Below, piece by piece: positions 4,978 to 10,902 of a DNA stretch of 10,902 bases (its first letter is position 1; each line of letters begins with the position of its first letter). The translations under genes were made by a program, and so were the position numbers. This stretch comes from Spirochaetaceae bacterium (GTDB lineage: Bacteria; Spirochaetota; Spirochaetia; Treponematales; Breznakiellaceae). The notes beneath the pieces were generated by a model that searched no databases, was not told where the DNA came from, and was given only the letters and a program-made list of their open reading frames with translations. The stretch covers positions 1-10,902 of the forward strand of contig JAITXS010000145.1 of the NCBI GenBank assembly GCA_031284645.1, given 5' to 3'.

Positions 4978-5739
4978 TTATGTGTGTATCGGACTCTTGT
5001 GTTTTTCGTGGTTTTCGATCACGGCAAACAGGGCAGTGCAGAGGCTTGCCGCGATAAGGGTGGCTATTGTCCACGCGAAAAGCTCGGCGGTTTCAAGGTT
5101 TGCTTTTGCATTTTGCAGCCCGCTTCCCAGGGAAAACAGGGGTTGTACGAGTACTTCGGCAGCCACGGTAACTTTCCATGAAAGCGAAAGCGAGGAGGCA
5201 AGGGCCGCTTTAATATAAGGGAGGATTTCAGGGATGTAAAGATACCGGAGTTTTTCTTTCCGCGTCATGTCAAATGCGTTAAAAAGCTCTAAAAACCCGG
5301 CATTGATATGACGCGCCGCCTGTCTGGTGTTCGCAGCCATCACCGGAAACACGACAAGGAAGGCGGTAAAAACCGGCGTAAGTTCCGCGCCAAGCCAGAG
5401 AAAGATGATCAGTATAATGGCCATAACCGGCGTTGCGGCGATAAAATTAAAAAACGGACGGATAAAAAAATCCAGACGCCGGTTAAGCGCGCTTAATAAA
5501 CCAAGCGCAATTCCCGGAGGCACTGAAAAAAGCAGGGACAGGATTACCCGCGCAAAACTCGCGGCAAGCGCCGTTAAAAAGTGTTTTGTCGGTATAATCT
5601 GTATAAGTTTTTTACCGGTCTCCACAGGACCGGGTAAAATTATGGCACTGTTGAAGTATAGGGAAAGCAGCTCCCAGAGGAGGATAAAGATCGAGACGCC
5701 AAGAAGATACATGAATACAGCCTCATATTTTTTATTCAT
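4978..5739 (-). CDS. ABC transporter permease, SsuC/TauC (nitrate/sulfonate/taurine) type
   Basis: Inner-membrane channel subunit of an ABC importer (BPD_transp_1 family), 253 residues. About six hydrophobic segments are visible (roughly 8-28, 62-84, 98-118, 121-136, 184-200, 222-242). The cytoplasmic EAA loop that contacts the ATPase is at about 150-174, with the IPEILPYI ending recognisable but the conserved Gly of EAA---G replaced (AFDMT). The ILPGPVETG segment (34-42) is typical of this subfamily's N-terminus. The start is 9 nt after the stop of the binding-protein gene, with no clear Shine-Dalgarno, so translation is probably coupled. The substrate cannot be told from sequence; sulfonates, nitrate, thiamine precursors and other small molecules are all used by this family. 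No ATPase gene follows; the next feature is the convergent terminator. Confidence 0.88.
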   Translation of the reverse strand: MNKKYEAVFMYLLGVSIFILLWELLSLYFNSAIILPGPVETGKKLIQIIPTKHFLTALAASFARVILSLLFSVPPGIALGLLSALNRRLDFFIRPFFNFIAATPVMAIILIIFLWLGAELTPVFTAFLVVFPVMAANTRQAARHINAGFLELFNAFDMTRKEKLRYLYIPEILPYIKAALASSLSLSWKVTVAAEVLVQPLFSLGSGLQNAKANLETAELFAWTIATLIAASLCTALFAVIENHEKHKSPIHT

Positions 5740-5748
5740 GATGCATGA

Positions 5749-6702
5749 TTATTCATGGTAATAAAAATTATCATCCGGCAGACGATTCCCTATCGAAGCC
5801 GGATTATCCTCAAGGAACAGACCAAGTAATGTTTCGATTCCCGCCCGCGCTTCAAGTGCCGGAATATACACATAATTTGAGCGGGGTATTGCTTTTTCAA
5901 TGATTGCAGCCTTTAAGCCGAAATTATGCTTTTCAACTAAAAGCGCGGCCTCATGGGGATTATGTTCCACCCAATTAATTGATGCCTCTATTTCTTTTAA
6001 AAGAGCTTTTATCGCACTTTGATTCTTTTGCGCGAAATCGGCGTTTACCACAAGTGCTGTCATCGGATAATTTGTTATCCGGGGATTTCCGCTTGCACCT
6101 GCCCATTCTTGCTGAATATCGCCGATAGATCGGATATTCTTATTCCCCGAAAGCGCCATTGTCGCGAAAGGTTCGGGAAGCAGGGCGTAATGTATTCTTC
6201 CTGCGATAAGTGATTGCGCTATTTCAGGGTAAGCAAGAGAAAAATTAAGCGAAACATTGTTTAATCCTTTTGCTCCCAGAATCCGTTTAAAGACAAATTC
6301 CGGCGTCGCGCCCTGTCCGGCGCAGGAGACTTCTTTTCCTTTTAAATCTTCAATGCTCCGGATGCTTTCGTCGTTTGTTAAAAGACTAACCATGCCTTCC
6401 CCGATAATCGCGGCAACCTGGATTTTTTTCCCGCTTGAGGCGATTTTCGCGGCAAGATTCACCGGCAGCACCCCGATTTGAACTTCTCCGGCTATAATCC
6501 GCGAAGCCATGATATCCGCTTGGGAGAGCAGATCAACACTCACTTTATACGCGGGAATCTCAGGCGGCTTGTCAAAAAGCCGGATAAGACCGACACCGGA
6601 AGGCCCTTTTATGACATAAACCTTCAGCGCCTGATCTTCGGCGAACAGCGTGACGCCGCTTGCAAACAGAAAAAATAAAAAGCAGTTTCGTAATGTTCTC
6701 AT
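5749..6702 (-). CDS. ABC transporter substrate-binding protein, NMT1/SsuA-ThiY type
   Basis: Periplasmic binding protein of the importer whose permease follows 9 nt downstream. From ATG 6702 it has 317 residues: a signal peptide (1-21, cleavage likely after TLFA), then a two-lobe type II binding fold. Family-like features are ADIMASRIIAGEVQIGVLP (62-80), IEDLKGKEV (117-125), a lobe-2 segment around 156-183 with LLPEPFATMAL, and a C-terminal helical part. The frame can be extended to a TTG at 6738, but that would place 12 residues before the signal peptide, so ATG 6702 with GGAAGA 10 nt upstream is preferred. Cys7 is too early to be a lipobox Cys. The ligand is unknown. The start codon and part of the ribosome site are buried in a long inverted repeat (6690-6752), suggesting post-transcriptional control. 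Confidence 0.88.
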   Translation of the reverse strand: MRTLRNCFLFFLFASGVTLFAEDQALKVYVIKGPSGVGLIRLFDKPPEIPAYKVSVDLLSQADIMASRIIAGEVQIGVLPVNLAAKIASSGKKIQVAAIIGEGMVSLLTNDESIRSIEDLKGKEVSCAGQGATPEFVFKRILGAKGLNNVSLNFSLAYPEIAQSLIAGRIHYALLPEPFATMALSGNKNIRSIGDIQQEWAGASGNPRITNYPMTALVVNADFAQKNQSAIKALLKEIEASINWVEHNPHEAALLVEKHNFGLKAAIIEKAIPRSNYVYIPALEARAGIETLLGLFLEDNPASIGNRLPDDNFYYHE

Positions 6703-6752
6703 GCTTTGAGTATCTTCCAAAACGGGTGTCTTGGACAAGCATGAGACATTAC
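6690..6752 (-). promoter_or_regulatory. Long leader hairpin covering the start codon of the substrate-binding-protein gene
   Basis: On the minus strand, GTAATGTCTCATGCTT (6752 down to 6737) pairs with AAGCATGAGAACATTAC (6706 down to 6690) with one bulged A. Inside, TCCAAGAC and GTTTTGGA pair around an ACCC loop with one G-U. The outer stem contains the ATG start codon and the inner stem takes the GGA of the GGAAGA ribosome site. This would block translation when folded. It sits in the 80-nt gap after the LolA-like gene. Regulation by folding is inferred; no known riboswitch class is recognised. Confidence 0.6.
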
Positions 6753-6782
6753 AAACTCATTTCTTTTTTAGCTTTCCGGCGG

Positions 6783-7556
6783 CTAATTCGCTTTGCCTGT
6801 CTGTAAATAATTTGTGGTAAACACGGATTCAGGAACAGGAGCATCGTATTTCAAGATATTAACATTGATGGTCGTGGATGTTCCGGCGCTTATCGTTGTC
6901 ATCTTGGAAACCCAAGGCGAGAGGCGTCCGTCAACGTCTTTTAATTGCAGTATCTCAAAGGTTTTAACAAGGCTGCCTTTTTTGTCGTATAACTCCATTT
7001 TGCCGCACACCTTTGTCGTTTTATCAATCCATGAGATCATTTTGCTGTACTGATACGATGAATCTTTCGGGATGGATTGGATAACATAACAGGGCGCATT
7101 GTTTAAGCTCTCTTCGCGCAGGAGCGTGTGCGTGTCTTTGTCTGCTTTGCGGTCTACCGATGAGATATCATCATAAGAGAGGTCTGTGCCCATAAAACTG
7201 CTCGATCCTTCCTGCGAGGCGATACGGCGGACTTTGTCCAGTGCCGGCAGGTATATCCAGCTGTCGTCCGGTCCGGTCTTGTTTGCCATAGTAAGAAATC
7301 GGGTGCCTGCAACACTTGCGGGGCTTTGAAAAACAATCACCACCCGGTTCCCGTTCGGGCCGTCTTTTGAATATTGATCGATTAAACGTTCCGATGTAGA
7401 GCCGCTTTTTGAGCTTATCACCATCTGTGAACGTGTCGAAATGGTCGTGTAAGTCAGCCGATTACGCGATGAGTCAATAATCGAAGCCGCGTCCTGTGAA
7501 TAACAAACGCCGCAAAGAATAATTCCGGCGGCAAGCGCCGTTATATATTTTTTCAT
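6783..7556 (-). CDS. Outer membrane lipoprotein-sorting protein family (LolA-like)
   Basis: Exported protein of 257 residues with a LolA/LolB-like fold, of the group often annotated as outer membrane lipoprotein-sorting protein. The signal peptide covers about 1-20 (cleavage after CYS, before QDA). Characteristic motifs are DSWIYLPALDKVRRIAS (98-114) and SSFMGTDLSYDDIS (119-132). The rest is predicted beta-rich, with a conserved-type region around KMISWIDKTTKVCGKMELYD (172-191). ATG 7556 follows an AGGAG at 7568-7564 (minus) with 7-nt spacing. In other bacteria this family is often found with RND/MMPL exporters. Here the next genes in the same direction are an ABC binding protein and permease, 80 nt downstream, so shared transcription is likely but a common function is unproven. 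It is not the classical LolA itself. Confidence 0.8.
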   Translation of the reverse strand: MKKYITALAAGIILCGVCYSQDAASIIDSSRNRLTYTTISTRSQMVISSKSGSTSERLIDQYSKDGPNGNRVVIVFQSPASVAGTRFLTMANKTGPDDSWIYLPALDKVRRIASQEGSSSFMGTDLSYDDISSVDRKADKDTHTLLREESLNNAPCYVIQSIPKDSSYQYSKMISWIDKTTKVCGKMELYDKKGSLVKTFEILQLKDVDGRLSPWVSKMTTISAGTSTTINVNILKYDAPVPESVFTTNYLQTGKAN

Positions 7557-7686
7557 AAATATACTCCTTGTATTTTTCTTTTAATTTTTCTATTTTCACC
7601 TTTAAAAAGCAAGTAGGGTAAAAGAGTACGGAGAAACAGTGTTTTACGAAATCATCTACTTTCCGGGATTATTTTTAAATACCCCC

Positions 7687-7715
7687 TTGTTTTATTGGAA
7701 AAACCTGCTTATAAT
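7687..7715 (+). promoter_or_regulatory. Putative sigma-70-type promoter of the hyd operon
   Basis: TTGTTT (7687-7692) and a consensus TATAAT (7710-7715) are separated by 17 nt, about 96 nt upstream of hydC. The leader carries a small hairpin, GTAAA (7751-7755) with TTTAC (7759-7763). No Rex-like operator (TTGTGAA-type dyad) is recognised. The intergenic space 7557-7811 also must hold the divergent promoter of the LolA-like gene; a weak TTGCTT at 7612-7607 (minus) is a candidate -35. Confidence 0.55.
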
Positions 7716-7811
7716 ATGATCATTAAAGGGTATAAAGGTCTAAGCTTGCGGTAAATGTTTTACGCTTGATGTCCCCTGCCCAAATCCTATATCAACTATC
7801 GGAGGTATATC

Positions 7812-8279
7812 ATGGCGGAACAAATTGATTTTCCGGAGGAACTCATCTCGTTTATCAACGAATGGAAGGTGAAACCCGGAAGTCTGATTATGATTTTGCA
7901 TAAAACACAGGAAACTTTCGGTTATATTTCTCGTCCCGCTGCGGAAAAAATCTCCGTACTAACTAAAATCCCTTTGGCAAGAATCTATGGTGTTGTAAGC
8001 TTTTATCATTTTTTTAAAACAACGCAGCCCGGTAAGCACAAAATTTCCGTGTGTCTGGGTACCGCCTGTTATCTGAAAGGAGGCGGTGATGTTCTTGAAG
8101 AAGCCCGAAAACTCCTTAAACTGGCCCCGGGCGCAGTTACCGAAGATGGCCTTTTCTCCATTGATGAAGTCCGTTGTGTCGGCTGTTGCGGCTTAGCCCC
8201 TGTTATGACCGTAGACAACGAGACCTACGGAAAAATTACCAAGGATAAGCTGCCCGAAATTTTCGCAAATTACACCTGA
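7812..8279 (+). CDS. hydC: [FeFe]-hydrogenase subunit HydC (NuoE-like, [2Fe-2S])
   Basis: Small electron-transfer subunit of the soluble trimeric NAD(H)-dependent [FeFe] hydrogenase, homologous to NuoE of complex I and HndA. The 155 residues comprise an N-terminal helical part (about 5-65, with VSFYHFF at 62-68) and a thioredoxin-like [2Fe-2S] domain. Cluster ligands are Cys81 and Cys86 (CLGTAC) and Cys122 and Cys126 (CVGCCG); Cys125 is an additional Cys. The length is normal for the family. ATG 7812 follows GGAGG (7801-7805) at 6-nt spacing. It is the first gene of the operon; a 57-nt gap without a terminator leads to hydB. By itself the sequence could also be the NuoE-like part of a formate dehydrogenase complex, but the HydB and HydA neighbours favour hydrogenase. 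Confidence 0.92.
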   Translation: MAEQIDFPEELISFINEWKVKPGSLIMILHKTQETFGYISRPAAEKISVLTKIPLARIYGVVSFYHFFKTTQPGKHKISVCLGTACYLKGGGDVLEEARKLLKLAPGAVTEDGLFSIDEVRCVGCCGLAPVMTVDNETYGKITKDKLPEIFANYT

Positions 8280-8336
8280 TATTTTGTCTTTGTCCAAACA
8301 AAAATAATTCAAGTAAAACTATTTAAGGAGAAAAAT

Positions 8337-10247
8337 ATGCCGAAATTGACTTTGGATTCTCTGCGTGCCTTGCGGGAAGAGAAGACAAAAGCGTTTAGAA
8401 ATGTTCCGGGCTGTACCCACTATATCCTTACCTGTGCAGGAACAGCCTGTCATTCAAATAAAGGCGATGAAATCTATAAAAATTTAATTGCCGAGGCTGA
8501 AAAACAGGGTGTAGGCAGTGCCGTGCAAGTTGTAAAGACCGGTTGTTTCGGTTTTTGTGAAAAAGGCCCCATTGTCAAGGTTCTTCCTGAAAACAATTTT
8601 TATGTTGAAGTAAGTCCCGAAGACGCAGCCGAAATAATTTCTGTCAATGTAAAACAGGGAAAAGAACTTGAACGCCTTACGTATAAAAATCCTGACGGAA
8701 GTCCTGCACCGAAATCCGGTTCCGCGCTCAGCGATCTGCCGCCCATAGGTTTTTATCAAAAGCAGATACGCGTTGTTCTCAGGAACTGCGGGGTCATCAA
8801 CCCTGAAGATATCAATGAATATCTTGCCCATAGCGGTTATGTAAGTCTTGAAAAAGCCCTTTTTCAGTGGAAACCCGAAGATATTATTGATGAGCTTAAA
8901 ATCTCCGGTCTGCGCGGACGCGGAGGGGCCGGTTTCCCCACATGGATGAAGTGGGATACCACAAGAAAAGCAAAAAACGATCAGAAATATGTTGTTTGTA
9001 ATGCAGATGAGGGAGATCCGGGTGCCTACATGGATAGATCGACGATTGAGGGCGATCCCCATTCGGTCATTGAAGCTATGACGATCTGCGGTAAGACCAT
9101 CGGCGCAAATCAGGGTTTTGTCTATATCCGTGCAGAGTATCCGTTGGCCGTTCACCGCCTTGAGCTGGCCCTGTTGCAGGCAAAAGAGCTAGGCCTCCTG
9201 GGTAAAGATATACTGGGATCGGGCTTTGATTTTGATATTGAAATCAGGCTTGGTGCAGGTGCTTTTGTCTGCGGCGAGGAAACCGCTCTCCTTCGCTCAC
9301 TTGAAGGACAACGTGGTATGCCGACACCAAAGCCGCCTTTTCCGGCAATATCCGGTCTTTGGGGAAAGCCGACGGTTATCAATAATGTTGAAACATACGC
9401 GAATATTCCTGCTATTCTTGTCAAAGGCGGTGAATGGTTCGCTTCAATGGGTACTGAAAAATCCAAAGGTACGAAAGTTTTCGCTCTTACCGGAAAAGTT
9501 CAGAACTCAGGTCTTGTCGAAGTCCCGATGGGAACTACTCTCCGTGAAATTATTTTTGAAATCGGCGGTGGTATCAAGAACGGGAGAGCATTTAAAGGAG
9601 TTCAGACAGGCGGGCCTTCAGGAGGTATTCTCACCGAAGCAGACCTTGATACGCCTATCGACTACGAGGGCCTTGCAAAAATGGGCTCAATGATGGGATC
9701 AGGGGGCATGATCGTTATGGATGAAGACGACTGCGCCGTTGACGTTGCCCGTTTTTACATGGAGTTCTGTGTTGACGAAAGCTGCGGAAAGTGTTCTCCC
9801 TGCCGTATCGGTACAAGTCAGATACTCGCAATCCTCGACAAGATTGCCGGCGGCAGCGGAGAGGAAGCTGACCTCGAAAAACTGGAAATTATCGGCAGAG
9901 CAATGCAAAAGGCCTCACTCTGCGCACTCGGCGGAACAGCATCAAACCCGACGTTGTCTACCATCAAGAATTTCCGTGCGGAGTATATTGAACATATATA
10001 CGGGCATAAATGCCGCGCCGGTAAGTGTAAAAAACTTGCCCGTTTTGATATTGATCGTGAGCTTTGTATTGCTTGTGGTCTGTGCGCTAAAAAATGTCCG
10101 GTTCACGCGATTAGCCCTGTTGAAGACTGGGTGCCGCCGGCTGACGGCAAAAAAAAGCGGGCGCCTCTCTTTATTGATCAGGCTAAGTGTATTAAGTGCG
10201 CCGAATGTTTCAATAACTGCAAGTTTGGCGCGGTTGTCCGCAAATAG
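8337..10247 (+). CDS. hydB: [FeFe]-hydrogenase subunit HydB (NuoF-like, FMN/NADH-binding)
   Basis: NAD(H)-reacting flavoprotein subunit, 636 residues. Domains in order: an N-terminal thioredoxin-like [2Fe-2S] domain with Cys33, Cys38, Cys70 and Cys74; the NuoF core with the FMN/NADH loop GLRGRGGAGFP (191-201), NADEGDPGAY (222-231) and GAGAFVCGEETAL (306-318); the [4Fe-4S] site Cys483, Cys486, Cys489 and Cys529; and a C-terminal 2x[4Fe-4S] ferredoxin domain (Cys577, 580, 583, 587 and Cys618, 621, 624, 628). A His/Cys group (His553, His557, Cys559, Cys564) lies before the ferredoxin domain and might bind a metal such as zinc (inference). In electron-bifurcating HydABC enzymes this subunit is the site of NADH chemistry. 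The extra N-terminal domain and ferredoxin tail separate it from plain NuoF. AAGGAG (8325-8330) precedes the ATG; hydA starts 29 nt after the stop. Confidence 0.95.
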   Translation: MPKLTLDSLRALREEKTKAFRNVPGCTHYILTCAGTACHSNKGDEIYKNLIAEAEKQGVGSAVQVVKTGCFGFCEKGPIVKVLPENNFYVEVSPEDAAEIISVNVKQGKELERLTYKNPDGSPAPKSGSALSDLPPIGFYQKQIRVVLRNCGVINPEDINEYLAHSGYVSLEKALFQWKPEDIIDELKISGLRGRGGAGFPTWMKWDTTRKAKNDQKYVVCNADEGDPGAYMDRSTIEGDPHSVIEAMTICGKTIGANQGFVYIRAEYPLAVHRLELALLQAKELGLLGKDILGSGFDFDIEIRLGAGAFVCGEETALLRSLEGQRGMPTPKPPFPAISGLWGKPTVINNVETYANIPAILVKGGEWFASMGTEKSKGTKVFALTGKVQNSGLVEVPMGTTLREIIFEIGGGIKNGRAFKGVQTGGPSGGILTEADLDTPIDYEGLAKMGSMMGSGGMIVMDEDDCAVDVARFYMEFCVDESCGKCSPCRIGTSQILAILDKIAGGSGEEADLEKLEIIGRAMQKASLCALGGTASNPTLSTIKNFRAEYIEHIYGHKCRAGKCKKLARFDIDRELCIACGLCAKKCPVHAISPVEDWVPPADGKKKRAPLFIDQAKCIKCAECFNNCKFGAVVRK

Positions 10248-10276
10248 TTTCTTAAGGAAATTGAAGGAGAAAAGGC

Positions 10277-10902
10277 ATGGTAAATTTAAAGATAAACGGC
10301 ACCCCTATTCAGGTGGAAGACGGAACTTCCATTGTGGAAGCCGCGAAAAAAGTGAATATCAAAATTCCGACACTCTGTTATAACCCTGATCTTCCGCCTT
10401 GGGCATCTTGTGGAATCTGTATTGTGCGGACAGCCGGACCGGGTTCTCCCCGTATGGCGCGGGCCTGCGCCACCATCTGTGCGGAAGGTATGGATATCGT
10501 AACCCACGATGCCCAGTTAATCAGTGTACGCCGCACGGTGCTTGAGCTGATTCTAAGCAATCATCCGAACGATTGTTTGAAATGTCCGCGTAACGGGTCT
10601 TGCGAACTTCAGACCCTTGCCGCTGAATTCGGTATCCGTGAAGTTCCTTTTTCTAAAATTCGGAACAATCTCCCCATTGACAACTCGAATCCGTCAATTG
10701 TGTTGAACCCCGAAAAATGTATACGCTGCGGACGCTGTGTCAAAGTTTGCCAGTCCGTGCAGAATGTATGGGCAATTGAATTCCTCGGACGGGGTATCAA
10801 AGGCCGTATCGCCAGCGCCGCGGATGTACCGCTCGGCGATTCTCCCTGTATCAAATGCGGGCAGTGCGCAGCGCATTGTCCGGTCGGTGCCATCTACGAA
10901 AG
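10277..10902 (+). CDS. hydA: [FeFe]-hydrogenase catalytic subunit HydA, N-terminal part (cut by window end)
   Basis: Only the first 208 codons are present; the frame is open at the window edge. ATG 10277 follows GGAGA at 10266-10270. Domains seen: a plant-type [2Fe-2S] ferredoxin domain (Cys34, 45, 48, 64); a His-ligated [4Fe-4S] site (His96, Cys100, Cys103, Cys109; HPNDCLKCPRNGSC); and two [4Fe-4S] sites (Cys148, 151, 154, 158 and Cys191, 194, 197, 201). This is the usual N-terminal relay of multidomain [FeFe] hydrogenases that passes electrons to the H-cluster. The H-cluster domain itself lies outside, so catalysis cannot be verified here. A NuoG-like or formate-dehydrogenase subunit shares the N-terminal part, but the hydC-hydB-hydA order and the CIKCGQC...CPVGAI motif fit HydA best. 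Role: proton reduction or H2 oxidation coupled to NAD(H), probably with ferredoxin. Confidence 0.87.
   Translation, partial: MVNLKINGTPIQVEDGTSIVEAAKKVNIKIPTLCYNPDLPPWASCGICIVRTAGPGSPRMARACATICAEGMDIVTHDAQLISVRRTVLELILSNHPNDCLKCPRNGSCELQTLAAEFGIREVPFSKIRNNLPIDNSNPSIVLNPEKCIRCGRCVKVCQSVQNVWAIEFLGRGIKGRIASAADVPLGDSPCIKCGQCAAHCPVGAIYE

Noticed and set aside
6699..6738. TTG start at 6738 for the substrate-binding protein
   Set aside because: It would add 12 residues in front of a complete signal peptide, and no ribosome site precedes it. ATG 6702 has GGAAGA at suitable spacing.
7557..7811. Rex operator controlling the hyd operon
   Set aside because: I looked for a TTGTGAA-type dyad in the divergent intergenic space and did not see one.
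8484..9155. Minus-strand 223-residue frame inside hydB
   Set aside because: It lies fully antisense to a well-supported gene with conserved cofactor motifs; no family resemblance.

Overview
This window most likely comes from a spirochaete of the genus Treponema, probably an anaerobic, fermentative or gut-associated species. The clues are two tandem lipoproteins that resemble the Treponema denticola TvpA class (lipid anchor, Ig-like repeats, C-terminal formylglycine-generating-enzyme/C-type-lectin fold) and an NADH-linked [FeFe]-hydrogenase operon of the kind found in anaerobic treponemes. The assignment is inferred from gene content; no rRNA or other taxonomic marker is present.

Left part (1-4430): an accessory region on the + strand. 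Two paralogous lipoprotein genes (33-1508 and 2355-3824) have the same architecture: signal peptide with lipobox, Gly-rich linker, two bacterial Ig-like (Big_2) domains, and an FGE-sulfatase domain. Just upstream of their 3' ends they are nearly identical (4 differences in 79 nt). Their last ~110 nt differ heavily, almost only at codon positions 1 and 2, often at NNC codons, inside an otherwise conserved frame. This is the pattern left by adenine-directed mutagenesis in a diversity-generating retroelement (DGR), so I read both 3' ends as DGR variable regions. No reverse transcriptase, accessory protein or template repeat lies in the window, so the retroelement would have to act from elsewhere. 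The spaces around the two genes are filled with an unusual dispersed repeat made of G-run blocks, a short YTGRTA core and C-run blocks. It can form hairpins or G-quadruplexes. One gap also holds a 319-bp segment bounded by perfect 30-bp inverted repeats, with a 39-bp palindrome inside.

Middle (4471-7556): a stand-alone ssb gene on the + strand ends in a strong hairpin terminator. It converges on a minus-strand set read right to left: a LolA-like periplasmic protein, then an NMT1/SsuA-type substrate-binding protein, then an SsuC/TauC-type ABC permease. No ATPase gene is present. The start of the substrate-binding-protein gene is buried in a long imperfect hairpin that includes both its start codon and part of its Shine-Dalgarno sequence.

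Right part (7687-10902): after a promoter-like site comes a + strand operon hydC-hydB-hydA (the last cut by the window edge). It encodes a trimeric NAD(H)-dependent, probably electron-bifurcating [FeFe] hydrogenase. HydC carries one [2Fe-2S] cluster. HydB binds FMN, NADH and several Fe-S clusters. HydA carries the electron relay leading to the H-cluster, which lies beyond the window.
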